Below, piece by piece: positions 8,825 to 15,711 of a DNA stretch of 37,508 nt. A program made the position numbers and the translations under genes. The notes below the pieces were generated by a model. The model ran no database searches. It was not told where the DNA came from and was given only the letters and a program-made list of their open reading frames with translations. Source of the DNA: a virus; IMG/VR virus record IMGVR_UViG_3300021962_010873, positions 1 through 37,508 of that record, one strand, 5' to 3'. Position 1 is the first letter of the stretch; each line of letters opens with the position of its first letter.

Positions 8825-9044
8825 TTTAGATAAAAAAAGAATTAAGGCAACTGAGGTTTTGCAAATTATTAAAGATTATAAAACAAAATCTAATAGAGAT
8901 TTACAAATTGCAATGGAATTCATTAATGAGGATTTCAAAGTGACAAAAGATTCTTTAATAAAATTGACTCACCATTTAGATTCTTTAGAAAATACTTACA
9001 ATATTTTGTATAAAGAATATACCGATAGAACTAAAACAAAATGA
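8808..9044 (+). CDS. Hypothetical small helical protein, 78 residues
   Basis: A short, charged, helical protein starting MENQFDLDKKRIKATEVLQ. It overlaps the large structural gene before it by 17 bp and the baseplate hub gene after it by 4 bp, so it is translationally embedded between two virion genes. It may be a chaperone-like or minor baseplate component. No family is recognised. Confidence 0.65.
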   Translation: MENQFDLDKKRIKATEVLQIIKDYKTKSNRDLQIAMEFINEDFKVTKDSLIKLTHHLDSLENTYNILYKEYTDRTKTK

Positions 9045-10591
9045 GTGAATTAAATACGATATTTCAAGGATATGTAATCAATAATCAAGATCCTCTAATG
9101 TTAGGCCGTATTAGAGCAGTGCCTATTAGTGAAACTGAAAGTGCTATTTTGCCAAAAAATTGGAATCCCGAGAAAGATATTTGGACTCAGAAAGATCCTT
9201 TGGTTTATTTACCACTCCTACCGTATTATGTCAGTCAAGTACCTGAAGTTGATGAATATATACACATTTTCTATTATAACACAAGTCAGGTGGTTGATAA
9301 TACAAAATTCTATATACAAGGGCCAATTACCAGACCTCAAAATAATTTTTTTGAGAACTGGCATAATACAGAATCAATGTTGGCAAGTGGTACTTTTTTA
9401 AAACAAGCAAACTATATTAAAGATCCTTTAAGTTTTGAAATTAAAGGAAATGCTAAAGGTATTTATCCTGAACCTGGTGATAATTCGCTATTAGGTCGAG
9501 GTACATCAGATGTGATAGTTAAAGAAGATGAGGTTTTAATTAGAGCTGGAAAAAATGTAAGAACTCAAACCGCAGGTTTTAATTTACCAACACCAAGACA
9601 AAATAGAGCGTTTCTTCAGATTTCAAGTTTTTCTCAAGAACAAGAAGAGTTAAACCCTATCAAACAAAAATTTCTGAAAAGGAACTCACTTTTAGTGAAA
9701 AAGTTAGTTGAATGGGAAATTACAAATGAAGTTTTCATTTCAGGAAATACAATTGGTGGTGGTGTAACAGGTACAACATTTTATAACGGTAATGTCGTTT
9801 TATATTCGTTACTTCCTAAAAGCGAAGTTAGAAGTTTTTTAGTAAACATGAATACACCATTGGACGCATTTAAGAGTGGTCCTGAATATACTTTGACTTT
9901 TACAGGTAAAACAAAAGATGAAAGTATACGACTTATAAATCAATTTATCACGGGTGTTAACAATGGAAAAATAACAATTGAAGGTTATCCACAATTTCCA
10001 TTCGAAAACGATACTAGACTACAAAGTCAATTCCCATTTTATTTCAGGCCAACCAAAAATAATATTGATAAATTAGCGTCATCGGGATCAACCCAATTCA
10101 ACATGATCAATGATTTTTTCAAAAAAATTAAATTGTTACCTTCGGATAGACAGTTTGGAAGTGTATTAGTTTGGAATAAAAATATAATTGGTGAACAATA
10201 TACTGAGGAGGAGGTAAGCTTAAGACAGAGAATATACAAACCTAACCCTGTAAGCTATGGGGCAATGGCTTCGGATTTTGTTTATTTATTATCTCATAAA
10301 AGTGAAATCCCTGGGAAACAAAAAGTAAATTTATTACCAAAAGAAACATTGTATGGTATTTCTCAACCTTATTTTGTAGATGAAATTTTACCAAACACAG
10401 ATCCTATGGTAAGAGGTAATGAGTTGATGAAACTTTTGAGTATGATTGTTGATTTTTTAGGGGCTCATGTTCATAATATAAATGAAGCCCCGATTCCAAT
10501 AGGTGTTGATGGGTCTCAACTTTCTGAAATCAGAAAACTTTTACAAGATGCTGATAATTCAATTTTGAATCAAAATATCAGAATTAATTGA
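9041..10591 (+). CDS. gp5-like baseplate hub protein (OB-fold)
   Basis: A 516-residue protein whose first ~110 residues resemble the OB-fold of T4 gp5 and related spike hubs. Key features are FQGYVINNQDPLMLGRIRAV (8-27), the WTQKDPLVYLPLLPYYVSQ stretch and PEVDEYIHIFYYN. The lysozyme domain of T4 gp5 is not visible. Near the C-terminus, LLSMIVDFLGAHVHNIN followed by a Pro-rich turn is a pattern I associate with gp5-family hub proteins of T4-like phages. The hub would sit at the centre of the baseplate and puncture the outer membrane. The family call is good; the boundaries of the middle domain are unclear. Confidence 0.75.
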   Translation: MSELNTIFQGYVINNQDPLMLGRIRAVPISETESAILPKNWNPEKDIWTQKDPLVYLPLLPYYVSQVPEVDEYIHIFYYNTSQVVDNTKFYIQGPITRPQNNFFENWHNTESMLASGTFLKQANYIKDPLSFEIKGNAKGIYPEPGDNSLLGRGTSDVIVKEDEVLIRAGKNVRTQTAGFNLPTPRQNRAFLQISSFSQEQEELNPIKQKFLKRNSLLVKKLVEWEITNEVFISGNTIGGGVTGTTFYNGNVVLYSLLPKSEVRSFLVNMNTPLDAFKSGPEYTLTFTGKTKDESIRLINQFITGVNNGKITIEGYPQFPFENDTRLQSQFPFYFRPTKNNIDKLASSGSTQFNMINDFFKKIKLLPSDRQFGSVLVWNKNIIGEQYTEEEVSLRQRIYKPNPVSYGAMASDFVYLLSHKSEIPGKQKVNLLPKETLYGISQPYFVDEILPNTDPMVRGNELMKLLSMIVDFLGAHVHNINEAPIPIGVDGSQLSEIRKLLQDADNSILNQNIRIN

Positions 10592-10598
10592 TATTTAT
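10591..10598 (+). promoter_or_regulatory. RTATTTAT motif, putative late promoter
   Basis: ATATTTAT extended to the palindrome TATTTATAAATA (10592-10603), 12 nt before the ATG at 10611. The spacing is almost the same as at 12085. Confidence 0.5.
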
Positions 10599-10610
10599 AA
10601 ATAAAAGTGA

Positions 10611-12080
10611 ATGTCAATTAACAACTCCTATTTCAGTAGAAATAACACCATAGTATTTCAAGACTATGTGAATACAGGTAGAAATCCTGTTATGCAATTA
10701 TTTTACGGCGACGGAGGGTTATCTACACCAATCGGTTATTCGAGATTTATATTTGATTTAGATCTTACTCTTCTTAAGGAAAAGTATTTTGAAAAAATCA
10801 TTTCATTAGATTGTCCAGTTAATGGGATGACTCATAAATTAAAAATGACTAATACCTCGGCATTTGATGAAGCTTTATTAAACACCGAGATGACAGACGG
10901 TAGTTTAAGAGCCACCTCGTTTGATCTCGTTTTATTCAGAATTCCTGAAGTCAATTTTGACCCCACAGATCCTCAATATTGGGACGAAGGGATTGGTTAT
11001 GACTTTAATCAATATGGAGACCCTTTTCCTTACAATAAAGCTTATTCGGATAGACCTTCAAATTGGTACCAAACAACAACAATTAAAAATTGGCAAGTTC
11101 CTGGTATTTACAGTAATTTGAATACAGGTCCTGTACCATTTTCGGCATTGACGATAGTTGATATACAACATTTTGAATTTGGTAATGAAAATATAGAATT
11201 TGATATGACTAGTGAAATAAATCAAATTCTAACGGGAGCGTTTCCTAATCCTGCTGGTTGGGGTATTGCATATCTTCCACAGTTAGAACTTTTAAGTGGT
11301 ACTTCAGGGACTTATTCAGTTGGATTTTTTACAAGGCATACACAGACTTTTTATGAACCATACTTACTTACTACTTATGATGATCTAATCGAGGATGATA
11401 GAAATAATTTTACTTTGGGGACTTCAAATAAGTTATATCTATACATTTATGAAGACGGTAATTTTCAAAACTTAGATCAAAATCCTTTAGTCTCGATTTC
11501 TGACGCTCAAGGTAACCCAATAGCCGGTTTACAAAATTTACCTTCATGTCTGAGAACAAAAGGAGTTTATGAAATTACTTTACCCCCTCTAACTGGTTAT
11601 AAAACTCCTTGTATGTTTACCGACACATGGTCAAATTTATATCTGAATGGAATCCTTATCCCAAACCAAATTAATGAATTCACTGTATATCCTTTCAAAA
11701 AATCGGTACAAATCGGAATTAATACTAATGAACCTTTCCAATACGGATTCTCATATTATGGAATAAAACAAAACGAGTATATACTTAATACAGAAATTAG
11801 AAAAGTTGGGGTTATAATTAAACAAGCTTACACCACCAATAAACAACTTCCAAATATAGATGGTCAATATAGGGTTTATGTAAAAGAAGGTACGACTGAA
11901 GTGATAGTTCAAGATTGGACAAAACTGAACAGGACTCCGAATGAGTACTATTTTATTTTTGATACAAGAGATAAAATACCAAATGAATATTTTATTGATA
12001 TGAAGGTTACAACTTCAGGTCAAGTTAATGTTTACAAACAACAAATTAATTTCTTGATTGTAAATGAAAAAGTAGAATAA
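10611..12080 (+). CDS. Probable tail or fibre structural protein, 489 residues
   Basis: This protein has no recognisable enzyme motif and is rich in aromatic residues, Asn and Gly, typical of beta-structured fibre or baseplate proteins. The segment at about 155-265 (NWQVPGIYSN, IEFDMTSEINQIL, YSVGFFTRHTQTFYEPYLLTTYDD) resembles the jelly-roll pattern of DNRLRE-type surface domains, in which a strand FDVT is followed later by PYLxVxY. The remainder looks like repeated Ig-like or beta-sandwich units (KEGTTEVIVQDW, FIDMKVTTSG). A putative late promoter precedes it, and the Thr/Pro-repeat protein follows. Exact location in the virion is unknown. Confidence 0.65.
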   Translation: MSINNSYFSRNNTIVFQDYVNTGRNPVMQLFYGDGGLSTPIGYSRFIFDLDLTLLKEKYFEKIISLDCPVNGMTHKLKMTNTSAFDEALLNTEMTDGSLRATSFDLVLFRIPEVNFDPTDPQYWDEGIGYDFNQYGDPFPYNKAYSDRPSNWYQTTTIKNWQVPGIYSNLNTGPVPFSALTIVDIQHFEFGNENIEFDMTSEINQILTGAFPNPAGWGIAYLPQLELLSGTSGTYSVGFFTRHTQTFYEPYLLTTYDDLIEDDRNNFTLGTSNKLYLYIYEDGNFQNLDQNPLVSISDAQGNPIAGLQNLPSCLRTKGVYEITLPPLTGYKTPCMFTDTWSNLYLNGILIPNQINEFTVYPFKKSVQIGINTNEPFQYGFSYYGIKQNEYILNTEIRKVGVIIKQAYTTNKQLPNIDGQYRVYVKEGTTEVIVQDWTKLNRTPNEYYFIFDTRDKIPNEYFIDMKVTTSGQVNVYKQQINFLIVNEKVE

Positions 12081-12084
12081 GAAT

Positions 12085-12092
12085 ATATTTAT
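12085..12092 (+). promoter_or_regulatory. RTATTTAT motif, putative late promoter
   Basis: ATATTTAT followed by AA, 11 nt before the ATG of the Thr/Pro-repeat gene at 12104; same sequence and nearly same spacing as at 10591. Confidence 0.5.
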
Positions 12093-12103
12093 AAAGAAAG
12101 AAA

Positions 12104-12955
12104 ATGGCATTAGTAACTTATTTAGTAGCCCCGTGTAGTGGGGGATCGACATCGAATATAGATTTCAGCGGATCTTCGTTACCCGTTGTAGGCGGCAATT
12201 ATTATCTAAATTCCACAGGTGGAACAATAATAGGTTGTTATGAAATTGTAGATACTGCAGAACCAGGAACTGGATCAGATGCGGTATTAACATTAGGAAC
12301 AAATTACGGTGACTGTTCTGCATGTTTAGCAGCAAATCCAACTCCAACCCCAACTCCAACCCCAACAAACACACCAACAGTTACTAAAACACCAACTAAT
12401 ACACCTACAAATACACAAACACCTTCTATAACACCTTCCCAAACAGTTACTAAAACACCTACTAATACACCTACAAATACACAAACTCCATCCAACACAC
12501 CCACTAAAACTCCTACTAATACCCCAACACCAACAGGAACCGCTTCGGTAACACCAACACCATCAGTTACTAAAACTGTTACACCAACAAATACACCAAC
12601 AAATACTGTAACACCATCAATTACATCAACTAAAACACCAACCCCTACAGTAACACCAACTAATACCTTAACACCAACTACAACACCAACTACAACACCA
12701 ACTAACACACCAACTGTCACTAAAACCCCGACGAATACCCCAACACCAACAAACACTCCTACCCCTTCATTTACGCCAGGATATGTAGTAACGGCAGGAA
12801 CTGCTTACGAGGAATGTTTAGTATGTTATAATCTTACCGGTAACACTGTTAGTTCAGTTGCCGTTCCACATCCAGTGTGGTCTAATAATCAAGGTATTGC
12901 AGTTGCACAGATGGGAGCAGTTCAACTTGGTGGAATGAATGGGTTAAATAGTTAA
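12104..12955 (+). CDS. Thr/Pro-repeat virion surface protein
   Basis: A 283-residue protein in three parts: an N-terminal ~75-residue domain with several Cys ([19 protein letters not shown]), a ~145-residue low-complexity linker made of [14 protein letters not shown] units, and a C-terminal ~60-residue domain ([28 protein letters not shown]). The linker has no bulky residues and would be an extended, flexible stalk with many possible O-glycosylation sites. The shared segment [10 protein letters not shown] is also present in the short protein next to the terminase gene. The start is chosen from the late motif 11 nt upstream. A fibre or capsid-decoration role is plausible but inferred. Confidence 0.7.
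   Translation: MALVTYLVAPCSGGSTSNIDFSGSSLPVVGGNYYLNSTGGTIIGCYEIVDTAEPGTGSDAVLTLGTNYGDCSACLAANPTPTPTPTPTNTPTVTKTPTNTPTNTQTPSITPSQTVTKTPTNTPTNTQTPSNTPTKTPTNTPTPTGTASVTPTPSVTKTVTPTNTPTNTVTPSITSTKTPTPTVTPTNTLTPTTTPTTTPTNTPTVTKTPTNTPTPTNTPTPSFTPGYVVTAGTAYEECLVCYNLTGNTVSSVAVPHPVWSNNQGIAVAQMGAVQLGGMNGLNS
12340..12771 (+). repeat. Tandem low-complexity repeats coding for Thr/Pro stalk
   Basis: DNA repeats built on ACACCAAC/ACACCTAC units. A ~40-bp block beginning TTACTAAAACACC occurs at 12381 and again at 12447, a 66-bp (22-codon) period, with further diverged TTACTAAAAC copies near 12566. Period multiples of three keep the frame, so recombination could change stalk length. Confidence 0.85.
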
Positions 12956-12957
12956 TT

Positions 12958-13428
12958 ATGAAAAATATCAATAGAATTATTAAAAAAGTTTTACTAGAAA
13001 CTCACGATGAACAACACTCATCAAGATATATGTTTTTTTCTAATCTACAACAAATGAGAAGACAATGTGACCTTCTTTTAGATTTAGATCATAGTATGAT
13101 AGAGTCTATTTTGGATAATGGACATGATTGGGCTCAAGATCATATCGCAGAAGCTAAAAACAACATGGATCAAGTGTTTGATTTTTTAATGAACGAGTCA
13201 AAAAAAGAGGGTATGGAATTATCCATGAATATTGATGATGAAGATATGGTCATGATGGAAGGAAGAAAAAAAACAGGAACTAAACTTTGTGCGAGAGGAA
13301 AAGCGGCGGCAAAGTCTAAGTTTGATGTTTACCCTTCGGCGTATGCTAATGGATACGCAGTTCAAGTTTGTAAAGGAACCAAACCTGGATTGGATGGTAA
13401 AAAGAGATGCTCAGGAGCATATTGTTAA
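12958..13428 (+). CDS. Probable internal head protein with cleavable leader
   Basis: A 156-residue protein starting MKNINRIIKKVLLET. The first 14 residues are nearly identical to those of the otherwise unrelated 409-residue protein encoded at 14182-15411, and both end in LxE at position 14, a T4 gp21-type protease site (LLE|T). This suggests a capsid-targeting leader removed during head maturation. The C-terminal ~50 residues (GTKLCARGKAAAKSKFDVYP, then SAYANGYAVQVCKG) form a small basic Cys-containing domain that I recall from uncharacterised proteins of T4-like phages. A basic protein packaged with DNA fits the data. It begins 2 nt after the stop of the repeat protein. Confidence 0.65.
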   Translation: MKNINRIIKKVLLETHDEQHSSRYMFFSNLQQMRRQCDLLLDLDHSMIESILDNGHDWAQDHIAEAKNNMDQVFDFLMNESKKEGMELSMNIDDEDMVMMEGRKKTGTKLCARGKAAAKSKFDVYPSAYANGYAVQVCKGTKPGLDGKKRCSGAYC

Positions 13429-13465
13429 ATTTTTTCACTTTCTTTTTTTAAATCAATTTATTTAT

Positions 13466-13473
13466 TATATTTG
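13466..13473 (+). promoter_or_regulatory. Possible host-type promoter -7 element
   Basis: TATATTTG matches the Bacteroidota -7 consensus TAnnTTTG, 23 nt before the ATG at 13497. No clear TTG is found at the expected -33 position, so support is weak. Confidence 0.3.
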
Positions 13474-13496
13474 TAGTTAGAAACAACAAACTAACT

Positions 13497-13925
13497 ATGA
13501 AGAAATTCTTTAAAAGACTTTACAAACGAATCAAAGTGAGGGCAAGTAAGGTTGGTCGATCCTCATCCCTCAGAACTTATGAAGAAGTTGAGTCACACGA
13601 AAAAACCGCATTTAAAATTTGCCTAAAATTAATTTCAGACAAAGATTCTGATTTTATGATTGCCCCAATGTCTCAAAAGAGGTTTATAATCAACGAAAAA
13701 TTAAATCTTTTTATATTAATAGATTACGGTCGTGTAGAAATTACAAATCACATATTTCATTATGATGTAAAACTCTCAACTCGAGATTATGAAAGAATTA
13801 CATATTTATATGATACGGAGACTGAAAAACGAAGAACGAATACTGAAATGACTATCAAGTCAAATATCAAAAACACTTTAGAAAAGGTCTACGAAGCAAT
13901 TAGTAAAGAAACAGAAAAACCATAA
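13497..13925 (+). CDS. Hypothetical basic protein, 142 residues
   Basis: The N-terminus is strongly basic (MKKFFKRLYKRIKVRASKVG), followed by a mixed alpha/beta region (for example LFILIDYGRVEITNHIF) and a C-terminal helix. No family is recognised and no true hydrophobic membrane segment is present. It has a host-like -7 element rather than the late motif, and is followed 5 nt later by a lipoprotein gene, so the two may be co-expressed early. A nucleic-acid or membrane-surface binding role would fit the basic start, but this is speculation. Confidence 0.6.
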   Translation: MKKFFKRLYKRIKVRASKVGRSSSLRTYEEVESHEKTAFKICLKLISDKDSDFMIAPMSQKRFIINEKLNLFILIDYGRVEITNHIFHYDVKLSTRDYERITYLYDTETEKRRTNTEMTIKSNIKNTLEKVYEAISKETEKP

Positions 13926-13930
13926 TAAAA

Positions 13931-14185
13931 ATGAAAAAAATAGTATTATCAATCTTTTTAGGATTAACAGTTGTTAGTTGTAAAACCTCTAAACATGCTA
14001 ATTGTGATGCATACTCCCAAACTGAAATCAATGACTCAACTGTAGTCCCCACGAATTATGAATACCAAAAAGCTTTAGCTATTTATATTCTTTCTCGTCC
14101 TGAGAAAGAACAAAAAGAATGGATATCAGGGACTTTCACTGAAGAAGAAAAAAACGCTCTTTTAGAAAAGTTAGAAAAAAATTAA
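13931..14185 (+). CDS. Small lipoprotein, 84 residues
   Basis: MKKIVLSIFLGLTVVSCKTS is a classic lipoprotein signal: two lysines, a hydrophobic stretch and the lipobox VVSC with Cys17 as lipidation site. The residues after Cys (KTSKH) are not acidic, so it lacks the Bacteroidota lipoprotein export signal and would probably stay on the periplasmic side. The mature part is short, charged and helical (EEEKNALLEKLEKN). Phage lipoproteins of this size are often superinfection-exclusion or lysis-control factors, which is a suggestion only. Its stop codon overlaps that of the convergent gene in the shared bases TTAA at 14182-14185. Confidence 0.75.
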   Translation: MKKIVLSIFLGLTVVSCKTSKHANCDAYSQTEINDSTVVPTNYEYQKALAIYILSRPEKEQKEWISGTFTEEEKNALLEKLEKN

Positions 14186-15411
14186 TCAAGTTTTGTGTAT
14201 GGATCAATTATAGACTCATTTGGTTTGAACAAATTTGCATCCCATTCGGGGTCCATAGATCCATTCACTTTACAATATTGTTTACCCGTAAGCGCTGGAG
14301 TTTTATAAGTGATCATTACATATTTTTTATCGGTTATCATTTTTTTCAATGATGGTTCGATAACTTCTTCAAACTGTAAAACTATTTCTTCGTCTTTTGA
14401 GTCTTCAGCACCGTAAACCGCATCTCTCGGTAATTCTGCGGGTCTTGACAAATGTATTTGAACCGGTCTTTGAGTTTTATCGTATTGTACGAGACTCCAT
14501 GGGTACGGCCCTAAATTAGTAGATTCTGAATTTTTTGGGTCCTTAAGATTTAATTTTATACAAGTTAATTCCAAACCACTTGATGAAGTGTTTTTCATCA
14601 TTTTGTTTGTTTGTTTACTTGTTAATTGTATATTCTCTTTAATAATTTTATTGACCAAATTAAAAATTTCTTTATTCGAATAAAATTGTTCATTTGTTTT
14701 TTTTCTTGGTTTGTAACTTGTCATAATTGGTTTTTGTCCTTTACCTGTTTGAGGGTCTTTTTTTTCTGCAGCTCTTTTCTGTGCACATGCCGCACTTTTA
14801 GCTGAGTCAGACATTTTACCCGCAACACCCGCAGCTCTACACTTCGGGTATGATCCTTTTGATGTGTCATGTCTTCCACATGGGGGATGTTTTCCATCTA
14901 CTTTTCTGCAAATGTCAACCCATGGTCCCTTTGGTTGTTTTGATCCTTTAGGTTTCTTTTTTTTTCCGAACCAAACAGCTAAATCTTCATTTATTTCTCC
15001 TTTATTACTAATTTCAACCCACTCATTAAATGGTACTTTTTCTGTAAAAGGAGACAACTTTTCTTTTAAATCAGGTCTAAACCCATCGTTCATATATGGA
15101 TTCAAAGGGTTTCCATCCTCATCAGAATAGGTAGAGTATGGATGATGTTTAATATAGTCTTGCACTTTACTAGCAATTTTTTCTAATTCTTTTATTTGTT
15201 TTCTTCTCAGATCAAATTTTTTATCATAACTATCATATTGTACTAAAGGACTTTTATAATCCGATACAGAGTCTGTAAACGGACCCAAGGACGAATTTTC
15301 CCATGGTCTAAGTCCTGGTTGTATTGGTAATATGTATGATCCTCTAGAACCTGAGCTCTCTCCAGTTGCTTCTTTAAGAACTTTTTTTATTATATGATCT
15401 ATGTTTTTCAT
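14182..15411 (-). CDS. Probable internal head protein with cleavable leader, 409 residues
   Basis: The protein starts MKNIDHIIKKVLKEAT, sharing its leader with the 156-residue protein at 12958; LKE|A at position 14 is a good match to the T4 prohead-protease site. At residues 164-220 there is a Cys/Lys-rich cassette (WVDICRK, HPPCGRHDTSKGSYPKCR, SDSAKSAACAQKR) that I recall from many uncharacterised viral and phage proteins. A second leader-like segment, FNLVNKIIKENIQL, lies at about 250-263, as if two cargo units had been fused. The C-terminal third is a separate beta-rich domain. It lies directly after the capsid gene region on the same strand, fitting a head-interior protein. Confidence 0.65.
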   Translation of the reverse strand: MKNIDHIIKKVLKEATGESSGSRGSYILPIQPGLRPWENSSLGPFTDSVSDYKSPLVQYDSYDKKFDLRRKQIKELEKIASKVQDYIKHHPYSTYSDEDGNPLNPYMNDGFRPDLKEKLSPFTEKVPFNEWVEISNKGEINEDLAVWFGKKKKPKGSKQPKGPWVDICRKVDGKHPPCGRHDTSKGSYPKCRAAGVAGKMSDSAKSAACAQKRAAEKKDPQTGKGQKPIMTSYKPRKKTNEQFYSNKEIFNLVNKIIKENIQLTSKQTNKMMKNTSSSGLELTCIKLNLKDPKNSESTNLGPYPWSLVQYDKTQRPVQIHLSRPAELPRDAVYGAEDSKDEEIVLQFEEVIEPSLKKMITDKKYVMITYKTPALTGKQYCKVNGSMDPEWDANLFKPNESIIDPYTKLD

Positions 15412-15417
15412 TTAACT

Positions 15418-15431
15418 ATAAATATAAATAT
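15418..15431 (-). promoter_or_regulatory. Two overlapping RTATTTAT motifs, putative late promoter
   Basis: On the minus strand ATATTTATATTTAT contains two overlapping copies, 6 and 12 nt before the ATG at 15411. It lies in the 34-bp gap between divergent genes. Confidence 0.45.
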
Positions 15432-15445
15432 CTTATAATTTAGTT

Positions 15446-15664
15446 ATGGAAGAAAAAAAATACGGAAACTTGTTTGGTAGTATAGATCTTATTAACGAAC
15501 AACATTTAGAGGCAATACTTGCAACTATGGATGAAAATACCGCGAATTATTACTTGATTGAATCTGTAAAGTCAGCATATAGAAAAGGTGTATATACAAT
15601 AGGTGAAGTTGAGGTTATTTCTAAATCAATTAGAGTTCTTCTCAGAGAACCTGAATCAAAATAA
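15446..15664 (+). CDS. Hypothetical protein, 72 residues
   Basis: A small acidic protein starting MEEKKYGNLFGSIDLINEQH, with helical stretches and no recognised family. It stands alone on the + strand inside the minus-strand head module, between the divergent leader-bearing protein and the convergent capsid gene, and is followed immediately by a bidirectional terminator. Its isolated position suggests separate regulation. Confidence 0.6.
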   Translation: MEEKKYGNLFGSIDLINEQHLEAILATMDENTANYYLIESVKSAYRKGVYTIGEVEVISKSIRVLLREPESK

Positions 15665-15692
15665 AAAAGGTCAGATTTCTCTGACCTTTTTT
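15663..15692. terminator. Bidirectional intrinsic terminator
   Basis: The stem GGTCAGA / TCTGACC with loop TTTC (15669-15686) is flanked by six A on the left and six T on the right, so it can stop transcription from both the small + strand gene and the minus-strand capsid gene. Confidence 0.9.
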
Positions 15693-15711
15693 CTTATTAA
15701 CCTTTAATTGA

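Noticed and set aside
12304-12756. 150-codon open frame on the minus strand, Val/Gly-rich
   Set aside because: It is the antisense of the Thr/Pro repeat; repeat DNA keeps the opposite frame open and the product (VGVFVGVLV) is a pure mirror of it.
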